Below, piece after piece: positions 1-6,034 of a stretch of DNA of 24,999 bases; positions within the stretch are counted from its first letter, which is position 1, and each line of letters starts with the position of its first letter. A program made the position numbers and the translations under genes. The DNA is taken from positions 1-24,999 of IMG/VR virus record IMGVR_UViG_3300035698_000125; one strand, given 5' to 3'. The stretch is from a virus. The notes under the pieces were generated by a model. It saw nothing but the letters and a program-made list of their open reading frames with translations, was not told the DNA's origin and ran no database searches.

Positions 1-1
1 A

Positions 2-217
2 GCCATTGCTGTGCAAACAGTAGGGCTAGTTTGGTATATGTCATCTCTCGACGCTACAGTTGAGACTAACGCTCGTGAGATTGCACGGCATGAGATAAGG
101 ATCAATGAGGTAGAGAGAACGGCACAGTTACAGGCAGTAATGCTTGGGCGTATTGATGAGAACATAAAAGCTATTCGAGATGCAGTGGACGCAATGAGAG
201 AAAAGGCTGAAAAGTGA
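2..217 (+). CDS. Membrane-anchored coiled-coil protein (5' end outside window)
   Basis: The reading frame is open from the first bases of the window, so the GTG at 11 is probably internal and the true start lies upstream. The visible 72 residues begin with a hydrophobic stretch (about AIAVQTVGLVWYMSSL). A charged helix with heptad-like spacing follows (EIARHEIRINEVE, then LGRIDENIKAIRDAVDAM). This N-in/C-out layout (one membrane helix, then a coiled coil) is common among small phage membrane proteins, including spanin-like and holin-accessory proteins, but no motif fixes its function. The stop overlaps the GTG start of the next gene (GTGA), so the two are translationally coupled. It is the first visible member of a run of seven exported or membrane proteins. 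Confidence 0.6.
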   Translation, partial: AIAVQTVGLVWYMSSLDATVETNAREIARHEIRINEVERTAQLQAVMLGRIDENIKAIRDAVDAMREKAEK

Positions 218-768
218 TTCGTTATTTAACTCTACTAGTATTTATCTTAATAGGTAGCTTTGCCTATGCACAAGTAGATGATGGCGTAATACGCAGTGAT
301 ACTTCTGTTAGCTCTAGCGGTACAATGGATACTACTGTTCGTAGCCCACCTCCCAGTGCAATCTCTCCTCAACTTGGTGTAGGGTCAGGAGATCTTTGTA
401 CCATAGGTGTATCTGGTGCAGTACAAACTCAGATCCTTGGTATATCAATGGGCAAGGTTTACACTGAAGAGAACTGCCTTCGCCTAAAGAACGCTAAGAC
501 TATGTATGATATGGGCATGAAGGTTGCTGCTGTGTCTGTCATGTGTCAGGATGAGAAAGTCTTTGATGCTATGATGAATGCAGGAACTCCCTGCCCTAAG
601 GATGGCCTCATTGGTAATGCAGCTAAACTTGCATGGGAGATGGAAGCCAATACACCTCCTACACAAATTGGTAAGGGTAAAGCAAAGGGGTTAATGAATG
701 TTGATGATGAAACAAAGCTTGGCGTTGGCGCTGTGCTTGGTGTCCTTTTCTTCCTCATGCTTCTCTAA
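214..768 (+). CDS. Exported protein with C-terminal membrane anchor, unknown function
   Basis: This 184-aa protein starts at a GTG inside the stop of the upstream gene. Residues 1-19 form a typical Sec signal peptide (basic MIR, hydrophobic core, SFAYA cleavage site before QVDDG). A Ser/Thr/Pro-rich linker (20-58) leads to a compact core with four cysteines (C62, C88, C111, C127), which could form two disulfides in the periplasm. Residues 170-184 are a terminal hydrophobic helix ending LGVLFFLMLL with nothing after it, so the protein is probably tethered by its C-terminus. From memory, the core resembles uncharacterised proteins of marine phages; I cannot name a family. Its last 71 bases also encode the signal peptide of the next gene in another frame. 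Confidence 0.75.
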   Translation: MIRYLTLLVFILIGSFAYAQVDDGVIRSDTSVSSSGTMDTTVRSPPPSAISPQLGVGSGDLCTIGVSGAVQTQILGISMGKVYTEENCLRLKNAKTMYDMGMKVAAVSVMCQDEKVFDAMMNAGTPCPKDGLIGNAAKLAWEMEANTPPTQIGKGKAKGLMNVDDETKLGVGAVLGVLFFLMLL

Positions 769-1570
769 TCCATACACTTATGGTTCTACAGGGAATGCTG
801 CCCTACAAGGCTTGAGTTGGGACATGGGTTCTGTATTCCCCTCTGTGCCGGGTCTAGATGTTAATGGTTTAATATATCGTTATACAACTATAAAGAATAC
901 AGAAGATAGTATGAAGGTTCACGTTGGTAATCTTAATGCAGAAGGTGGGGGTTACATTTTTAGAGAGACAGATGATTGGTCAGGACTCCCCGGCAATACA
1001 ATCACAAAGTCTTTTTCAGTTGGCAATACCCCTTCTGCTGCTTGGGGTGCTGGTTCAATTGAAGTAGAAGGACAAGGCTCTGTAGATAATGCCTCAGTAA
1101 TTTATAGTTATAGGGTAGATGAATGTTACGATCCTCAATTAAATCCCGGTTGCGCCGGATACGTAGAGCCTGTTCCGACTGTGGTAGAAGTCGTTGTATA
1201 CGATGCACTAGACGATGACTCTGTTGCGGCAGCACTAGATAATGATACAGAATTTAAATACGACAGTGATGGTAATCGCATTGTTGATGAAGAAGACGAA
1301 GAAGAAAAGACTAACCTTGAAAAGGGATTGTCTGCTACTGATAATGCTTTAACTTTGTTTAAGACGCAAGGACAAGCAGACTTAATTATGGCAATCAATC
1401 TACAGACTAACATTGCGATGTACTACAACTCCTCCATTAACGGGGGTGTTTACAAAGATAACAATACTCTTGCTGATTCAAAGCTACCTGACAACCCAAA
1501 GGCGTTTAGAAATCATCTAGCACAACAACTATTGCACGAAGAACTAATGCAGTTGCAATACAAACAATGA
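698..1570 (+). CDS. Exported acidic protein, unknown function
   Basis: This 290-aa protein has several possible starts. ATG 698 is preferred because AAAGGGG at 684-690 lies 7 nt upstream; ATG 704 and 707 are alternatives. The N-terminus (KQSLALALCLVSFSSSCFS, then NPYTYG) is a signal peptide. The C at position 21 is not preceded by a proper lipobox, so a lipoprotein is unlikely. The middle (residues 45-140) is rich in Gly, Ser and beta-branched residues, suggesting a beta-sandwich, and ends with a close Cys pair (C143, C152). Residues 170-203 are strongly acidic (DSDGNRIVDEEDEEE) and might bind Ca2+, although the spacing is not a canonical EF-hand. The C-terminus is helical. It overlaps both neighbours and belongs to the exported-protein block. 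Confidence 0.75.
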   Translation: MLMMKQSLALALCLVSFSSSCFSNPYTYGSTGNAALQGLSWDMGSVFPSVPGLDVNGLIYRYTTIKNTEDSMKVHVGNLNAEGGGYIFRETDDWSGLPGNTITKSFSVGNTPSAAWGAGSIEVEGQGSVDNASVIYSYRVDECYDPQLNPGCAGYVEPVPTVVEVVVYDALDDDSVAAALDNDTEFKYDSDGNRIVDEEDEEEKTNLEKGLSATDNALTLFKTQGQADLIMAINLQTNIAMYYNSSINGGVYKDNNTLADSKLPDNPKAFRNHLAQQLLHEELMQLQYKQ

Positions 1571-1578
1571 GGTTTACT

Positions 1579-2067
1579 ATGAAATATCCTGTTCTAATTC
1601 TTTCTATGTTTGCGCTGCCTGCCTTTGCAGATGTACAAATCTATGGTAACGTAGAGGCGAAGTGCATAATCCAAACAGACAACGCTGGCGTCTACGGAAA
1701 CCCTACAGCTACTAAACTTTCTACTGTACCTGCTGATGGTGGTGTCTTGCCAATTGTTCGCTATGACGTAGCGGTTGCTGACTACTACACAGCCCGTATA
1801 ACAAGCCCTACAGAGTTCTCCTCTTCCCCTTCACTAACTGATACAGTTACGTGGACAGGCTCTTCCTCTGTATCCCAAACTAGTGATGCAACTATGGCTG
1901 CGTATGATACTAACAAAATAGTCTATGGCAACGTAACTGACTTTGGATTGACAGTTGCTGGCAGCACTTGGTTTTCAACAAGCTCTACCGCTGTGTATGG
2001 CGTAGACAAATCATTCCCCGGTGGTACATATATAGCCGTTGTACAGGCAGAGTGTATTGCTAACTAA
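1579..2067 (+). CDS. Exported beta-rich protein, possibly pilin-like
   Basis: The start at ATG 1579 is chosen because GAGG at 1569-1572 sits 6 nt upstream. An in-frame ATG at 1567, which overlaps the previous stop, would add four residues. The 162-aa product has a clean signal peptide (MKYPVLILSMFALPAFA, then DVQIYG). The mature part is almost entirely short beta-strand-like stretches rich in Thr, Ser, Val and Gly. It has one cysteine near its start (C29) and one near its end (C159 in VQAECIAN). An all-beta secreted subunit with an N- to C-terminal disulfide resembles chaperone-usher or spore-coat-U-type pilins. This is a fold-level impression, not a family match. The end of the gene overlaps the next start. 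Confidence 0.7.
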   Translation: MKYPVLILSMFALPAFADVQIYGNVEAKCIIQTDNAGVYGNPTATKLSTVPADGGVLPIVRYDVAVADYYTARITSPTEFSSSPSLTDTVTWTGSSSVSQTSDATMAAYDTNKIVYGNVTDFGLTVAGSTWFSTSSTAVYGVDKSFPGGTYIAVVQAECIAN

Positions 2068-2443
2068 AATAACTTTAATACTTCTAGGTTGGGCATCAGC
2101 GTTATCAGCACACGAGATGACACCTGCCTACCCAGAGTTAAAACCCTCTTATGTAGTAGGTATATTTAAAGCAGAGATGTCTCTCTTTAATTATAGATCA
2201 GATGTAGAGTACTATCAAGTAGATATGTTTGATAAGGATTGGCTTAACGTATCTTTCTCTACAACCTATAGAGTGCTAAAGGTTAAGCATGGTCAGCGTA
2301 AAGACTTTGATGTGTATATACGTAGTGAGGACATAAACCGTGCCGTGTATATATGTACAACATCTAAGATTAAAAGAAGTAAGGATGTTACCACTCTAGT
2401 TTCCTCTCGAATCTGCTCAAAGCTTGGTGGAGATAATAAATGA
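2057..2443 (+). CDS. Exported Ig-like protein, possibly a pilus-chaperone-type domain
   Basis: TTG 2057 is preferred as the start: AGGCAGAG (2045-2052) precedes it, and it yields a compact signal peptide (LTKITLILLGWASALSA, then HEM). TTG 2039 is the longer alternative. The roughly 110-aa mature domain alternates strands and turns: YVVGIFKAEMSLFNY, EYYQVDMFDKDWLNVSF, YRVLKVKHGQRKDFDVYIR, RAVYICTTSKI. This is reminiscent of the first Ig-like domain of periplasmic pilus chaperones (PapD type), but the second domain and the signature Arg/Lys pair cannot be confirmed. Two cysteines (in YICTT and SRICSK) could pair. It follows directly after the pilin-like gene, which is the normal order for a subunit and its chaperone. 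The stop overlaps the next ATG (ATGA). Confidence 0.65.
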   Translation: MLTKITLILLGWASALSAHEMTPAYPELKPSYVVGIFKAEMSLFNYRSDVEYYQVDMFDKDWLNVSFSTTYRVLKVKHGQRKDFDVYIRSEDINRAVYICTTSKIKRSKDVTTLVSSRICSKLGGDNK

Positions 2444-2835
2444 GACTAGCAGTTGCCTTATTCTTTTTAGCTACATCAGTCAGTGCAGAGAGCAGTTCTC
2501 TTGCACTACAGCTTCCAAGCCCACCAATGAACTATCAATCAGATAGGTTCCGGGCTGGTAACTTAGACTGTTCAAACGCTGTTGGTGGTAGTACTACACT
2601 TGAGTTTGGTACTACAGGGGTGCTAACTAATATGAACAGTGTAGCTGAAGGTAAAGACATTGGTATATACGCCCGGATAGTTATACCTCTAGATAAGCCT
2701 AGAACTAGAATAAACTGTGATGACTTGTTTCAATTAGAATTATCACAGCGGCGATTAGAAGTACAAGTCCTTCGTGCAGAACTAGATCAAATGAAACGTA
2801 TGCAATCAAACAATTCTACGGACTTTGAAAACTAA
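2440..2835 (+). CDS. Exported protein with C-terminal coiled coil, unknown function
   Basis: This 131-aa protein starts at an ATGA overlap with its upstream neighbour. The signal peptide is short and typical (MRLAVALFFLATSVSA, then ESSS). The mature protein has a beta-like core, RAGNLDCSNAVGGSTTLEF to IGIYARIVIPLDKP, with two cysteines (C44, C93). A basic/acidic amphipathic helix follows (residues 97-121; LSQRRLEVQVLRAELDQM) with clear heptad spacing, so oligomerisation is likely. From memory, similar proteins occur in marine phages without known function. It ends in a TAATG junction with the following membrane protein, suggesting the two are made in fixed proportion. Confidence 0.7.
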   Translation: MRLAVALFFLATSVSAESSSLALQLPSPPMNYQSDRFRAGNLDCSNAVGGSTTLEFGTTGVLTNMNSVAEGKDIGIYARIVIPLDKPRTRINCDDLFQLELSQRRLEVQVLRAELDQMKRMQSNNSTDFEN

Positions 2836-3380
2836 TGGTTGATCTAACTAAAGTAGCAGGAGATCTTGATGGCCTTGCTGATCGTCAGATAAAAGCTGGA
2901 GGGTTTAAGTTAACCATTACTTCAGTGTTTGCAATCTTTGCTTTCATATCTACAATTGTAGGGGGTCTGTATGGTGGCTTTGTTCTATACCAAAAGATAG
3001 AAGGCATAGCAGGGTTAGACCTTGGTGCTTATCAACAGCAAATGAAGGTCATGGATGCCAAGGTGTCCGGTATATCAGTCAAGGTTGAAGAGAGCGTTGA
3101 GTATACAAGAGACATCAAGAATGGATTACGTGAAGACATCCTTGGTATTGAAAAACAAACTGACCGTGTTGAAGATATGGTTAGGGAACTTGAAGACAGC
3201 GTTGATAAGTTACTTCGTGAATATGAAACTAAGATACGTAGCTTGATAGATGCAGCTGACATACGCTTTGAGAGTCAGCGTGAGAGAGTTAGAATATCAC
3301 AAGACTCAGCCATGAAAGAACTAGAAGAGCGCCTTAACGACAAGCTACAACGTGCACTAGATAACCCGTTAGCTGATTAA
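2835..3380 (+). CDS. Membrane protein with long coiled coil, unknown function
   Basis: This 181-aa protein starts at a TAATG junction. A soluble N-terminus (1-24) is followed by one strong membrane helix (about 25-52, LTITSVFAIFAFISTIVGGLYGGFVLY). A charged helical region then runs over residues 68-178 with repeated hydrophobic spacing (for example VEDMVRELEDSVDKLLREY and ISQDSAMKELEERLNDKLQ). There is no signal-peptide cleavage site, so the hydrophobic segment is probably a membrane anchor with the coiled coil on one side. A scaffold or spanin-like bridging role is conceivable, but nothing proves it. It is the last gene of the exported and membrane block; a 40-bp gap follows. Confidence 0.7.
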   Translation: MVDLTKVAGDLDGLADRQIKAGGFKLTITSVFAIFAFISTIVGGLYGGFVLYQKIEGIAGLDLGAYQQQMKVMDAKVSGISVKVEESVEYTRDIKNGLREDILGIEKQTDRVEDMVRELEDSVDKLLREYETKIRSLIDAADIRFESQRERVRISQDSAMKELEERLNDKLQRALDNPLAD

Positions 3381-3385
3381 AGTAA

Positions 3386-3420
3386 TTGACTTTTGACTCG
3401 TTTTGAGTTAAACTATAGTA
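3386..3420 (+). promoter_or_regulatory. Candidate sigma70-like promoter with hairpin, upstream of the acyltransferase-like gene
   Basis: TTGACT (3386-3391) and TAAACT (3409-3414) are separated by exactly 17 bp and match the bacterial -35/-10 consensus at 5/6 and 4/6 positions. A start about 7 nt downstream would fall at the ATG of the next gene (3421), giving a leaderless message, which fits the absence of a Shine-Dalgarno sequence there. The same stretch holds a weak inverted repeat (TTGACTC at 3393-3399, GAGTTAA at 3405-3411, one G-U pair) that could be an operator. This is a visual pattern match only; phage genes of this type may use other promoters. Confidence 0.3.
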
Positions 3421-3843
3421 ATGCAAATAGATAACAATAAAGCCTTAGCTGATGGTCTAGAACTCTTTAAGAACAGTAAATGGCACAAGGTTTATAACGT
3501 AGACGATGTATATAGATATCTTATTGCCCCTATAAAGTATAATAGAATTAGATTGTACTATCAAGAAGACAAGCCAATAGGTTTAGTTACTTGGTGCTGG
3601 TTGACTAAAGAAGATGGACAACGCTTTCTAAACAATGATTACTACATAACAGAGAGTGACTATGTTTCAGATACAAATGAAGAGCTTTGGGGAATAGAGT
3701 TACTTGCTCCTTATGGAAATGCAAGACAGGTCTTTAGCCTTATAAGAAAAGAACACACCAATGTGTACGGACGTAACGAAAAAGTAAATTGGCGCAGGCT
3801 ACATGAACCAAGCAAAAGACATACAAGAGAGTTTAAAAAATGA
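3421..3843 (+). CDS. HlyC/CyaC-like toxin-activating lysine acyltransferase
   Basis: This 140-aa protein aligns by eye along most of its length with HlyC-family acyltransferases, which move a fatty acyl group from acyl carrier protein to internal lysines of RTX toxins. The family's catalytic His is present (H22 in SKWHKVYNVDDVYRYL; HlyC H23). The core follows as in HlyC: IAPIKYNRIRLYYQEDKPIG, VTWCWL, an acidic helix, then LWGIELLAPYGNARQ against HlyC KWFIDWIAPFG. The essential HlyC Asp92 is replaced by Glu here (E93). The C-terminus (VNWRRLHEPSKRHTREFKK) is shorter and more basic than usual; the family is about 170 aa. No RTX nonapeptide repeat occurs in the window, so its substrate is unknown. 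It is coupled to the 711-aa protein gene by ATGA. Confidence 0.75.
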   Translation: MQIDNNKALADGLELFKNSKWHKVYNVDDVYRYLIAPIKYNRIRLYYQEDKPIGLVTWCWLTKEDGQRFLNNDYYITESDYVSDTNEELWGIELLAPYGNARQVFSLIRKEHTNVYGRNEKVNWRRLHEPSKRHTREFKK

Positions 3844-5975
3844 GCTACATTAACCCTTTCATGATTAGTCGGCACCTAAACCCAAGGGCTTCTGGGCTTA
3901 TAGTTTTTGGTGGTGGTGGCGGAGATCCTGCACCTGCCCCTGTTGCGGCACCTGCACCTACTGCTGCTGAGGTAGCTGCTGCAAACAAAGTTGAAGTTGA
4001 TCGTCGTTCTGCAGAAGAGAAAGCTGCAGATGAAGCTGCGGCTAAACTAGCAGCAGAAAAGCAAGCTGATGCTCAGGCTATTGCCGCATACAAAGCAGCA
4101 CTTGGTGCAGCTGAGGCGGGTGTACCTACTGCAGGATTAGATGCCTTAGGTGTGGCACGTCAGCAACTCTCTGCAGTCACTGCTGTACCTAAGCCTACTG
4201 TAACTCACAACCCTGAACAGGTTACTGCAGCATTTGATGCGTATAACACTAAGTTGCAAGGTAAGATGCAATCTTCAGCGCAGCAGTCATCAGAGCAGGT
4301 AGCTGCAGGACAACGTAATCTAGTAAGCTCAGCTATTACAGACCCTGCCAGCTTAACTACTCCACAAACAGTAGCGGCAATAGATCCTAATGCAGCTGGT
4401 ACTAACATTGCTGTAGGTACTGGTCAGACAGGTATACTCCCTGCAGCTACAGCTGGTACTGTTGACACTCCTGCCACTGCTGCTACACCTACTGACATTA
4501 CTACATCTACTATGCAAGCCGCTACCTCTCAGCCTGCTGTAACTGATGCCGTAGCTGGAACAGAAGCTGCACAAGGTACACTGTCAGATGGTTCTACAGT
4601 AACTGCAGCTACTATGACGCCTACTGATACTGCTGTGTCTGACTTAACTGCAGCGCAAGGTGAAGCTATTGTAATGGATAATCCTGTACAACGGGAGATT
4701 CAACAAGGTGAGCTTATCAGTGGTGCAGCGGATGCTACTAAGGCTGCTGCTTTCACTGAACAGATCCAAGCTGCTACAGCTACACCCTCTGATCAAGCTA
4801 CCGTTAAAGGACAACTTACGGGCCTCATGCAGGACTTTGAGGGAGGTGCTACACCACCTTGGGCTGCAGGAGCCTTACGCAACGCTACAGCTGCAATGGC
4901 TGCTCGTGGCTTAGGTGCATCATCTATGGCTGGACAGGCACTGGTACAGGCTGCTATGGAGTCTGCGATACCTATAGCTGCACAAGATGCACAGACTGTT
5001 GCAGGCTTTGAGATGGCTAACCTGTCTAACAGGCAGCAACGTGCTATGCTTGCAGCTGAACAACGTGCAGCATTCATGGGACAAGAGTTTGACCAAGCAT
5101 TCCAATCTCGTGTAATGAACGCAAGTAAGATTAGCGATGTAGCTAATATGAACTTCACTGCTGAGCAGCAGGTAGCACTTGAGAACTCTCGTAACGCTAA
5201 CACAATGAACATGGCAAACCTAAGCAATAGGCAAGCAATGGCAATGGGTGAGGCTGCAGCTATCTCAAACCTAGAGATGGCTAACTTGTCTAACCAACAG
5301 CAAGCTGCTGTACAGAACGCTCAGGCCTTCTTGCAGATGGACATGACTAACTTAAACAACCTGCAACAGACAGAGATGTTTAAAGCTCAGAGTGTCATTC
5401 AGTCTATCTTTACTGATCAGGCTGCAGAGAATGCTTCCAAACAGTTTAATGCCTCTAGTGAAAATCAAACTAAACAGTTCATGTCTAACATGAGGACACA
5501 AGTAAACCAGTTCAATGCTTCTCAAAGCAACGCTATGTCTCAGTTCAATGTATCTGAAACAAACGCTATGGCTAAATTTAATACTGACATGAAGAACCAG
5601 CGTGATCAGTTTAACTCTACCAACCAGCTAGTCATAGCTCAAGCCAACGCTCAGTGGCGTCAGAACGTATCAACAACTAATACTACAGCACAGAACGTAG
5701 CTAACGCAGAGGCAGCTAAAACAGCCAATGCATTTACTGCATCTACACTGGATCAGATCTGGCAGCGTGAGCGTGACATGATGTCTATGGCTTGGAAGTC
5801 ATCTGAAAGTGCAGGAGATCGTGCTAACAATATTATCTTGAGCCAGATGTCAGTGGATGCACAGAGAGAAGCTCTTGCACTACAAGCTAAGGCTAGTGAA
5901 GATTCAGCTAAGGGTAATTTCTTTAGTAAGCTTCTATTCTATGGTATCACAGGTGACGCCAAAACCCTTATGTAA
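3840..5975 (+). CDS. Ala/Gln/Asn-rich hendecad-repeat structural protein (putative virion/ejection protein)
   Basis: This 711-aa low-complexity protein begins at an ATGA overlap. Residues 1-30 are followed by a Gly run and an Ala/Pro linker (GGGGGDPAPAPV), then an Ala/Glu/Lys helix (about 40-90). Residues 110-300 are a Thr/Ala/Pro-rich, probably flexible region. From E391 to V610 the sequence holds an unbroken 11-residue register of about 20 units. Examples are EMANLSNRQQR, NMANLSNRQAM, EMANLSNQQQA and DMTNLNNLQQT, then the xQFN type (KQFNASSENQT, NQFNASQSNAM, SQFNVSETNAM, DQFNSTNQLVI). Hendecads form long, nearly untwisted coiled coils. There is no signal peptide, and the C-terminus is hydrophobic (FFSKLLFYGI). 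Its place beside the hydrolase and large virion-type proteins suggests an internal core, ejection or tail protein; from memory, similar proteins occur in marine cyanophages. Confidence 0.75.
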   Translation: MSYINPFMISRHLNPRASGLIVFGGGGGDPAPAPVAAPAPTAAEVAAANKVEVDRRSAEEKAADEAAAKLAAEKQADAQAIAAYKAALGAAEAGVPTAGLDALGVARQQLSAVTAVPKPTVTHNPEQVTAAFDAYNTKLQGKMQSSAQQSSEQVAAGQRNLVSSAITDPASLTTPQTVAAIDPNAAGTNIAVGTGQTGILPAATAGTVDTPATAATPTDITTSTMQAATSQPAVTDAVAGTEAAQGTLSDGSTVTAATMTPTDTAVSDLTAAQGEAIVMDNPVQREIQQGELISGAADATKAAAFTEQIQAATATPSDQATVKGQLTGLMQDFEGGATPPWAAGALRNATAAMAARGLGASSMAGQALVQAAMESAIPIAAQDAQTVAGFEMANLSNRQQRAMLAAEQRAAFMGQEFDQAFQSRVMNASKISDVANMNFTAEQQVALENSRNANTMNMANLSNRQAMAMGEAAAISNLEMANLSNQQQAAVQNAQAFLQMDMTNLNNLQQTEMFKAQSVIQSIFTDQAAENASKQFNASSENQTKQFMSNMRTQVNQFNASQSNAMSQFNVSETNAMAKFNTDMKNQRDQFNSTNQLVIAQANAQWRQNVSTTNTTAQNVANAEAAKTANAFTASTLDQIWQRERDMMSMAWKSSESAGDRANNIILSQMSVDAQREALALQAKASEDSAKGNFFSKLLFYGITGDAKTLM
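5010..5669 (+). repeat. About 20 degenerate 33-bp units encoding a hendecad repeat
   Basis: Codons 391-610 of the 711-aa protein fall into consecutive 11-codon units with no insertion or deletion. The consensus is roughly x-(M/Q)-(A/F)-N-x-(S/N)-N-x-Q-x-x. The best matching units are the four MANLSN/MTNLNN copies and the run of xQFN/xKFN copies. DNA identity between units is low, so this is an old protein repeat rather than a recent tandem duplication. Confidence 0.8.
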
Positions 5976-6034
5976 TCCTCAAGATGTTACTAACAATAAT
6001 ACTAGCGACACAGTTACAAACGAAAGTACCCAAT

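Noticed and set aside
749-760. Lipoprotein signal (SSSC) in the second exported protein
   Set aside because: No Leu at -3 and Ser at -1 make a poor lipobox; ordinary signal peptidase I cleavage at CFS/NPY is more likely.
1256-1306. Possible EF-hand or dockerin loop (DSDGNRIVDEED) in the exported acidic protein
   Set aside because: The Gly and ligand spacing does not fit a canonical 12-residue loop; kept only as an acidic patch.
3414-3419. TATAGT as the -10 box before the acyltransferase gene
   Set aside because: Spacing to either TTGACT is 15 or 22 bp, and transcription would start after the ATG; the TAAACT alternative has 17-bp spacing.
4793-5227. 144-codon minus-strand frame inside the 711-aa protein gene
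   Set aside because: Antisense shadow of an Ala/Gln/Asn-rich repeat gene; Cys/Ala/Ser-rich product, no ribosome site, no fit with plus-strand neighbours.
5984-6034. Signal-peptide-like extension (MLLTIILATQLQ) on the hydrolase
   Set aside because: No ribosome site, poor cleavage site, and a better start at 6035.
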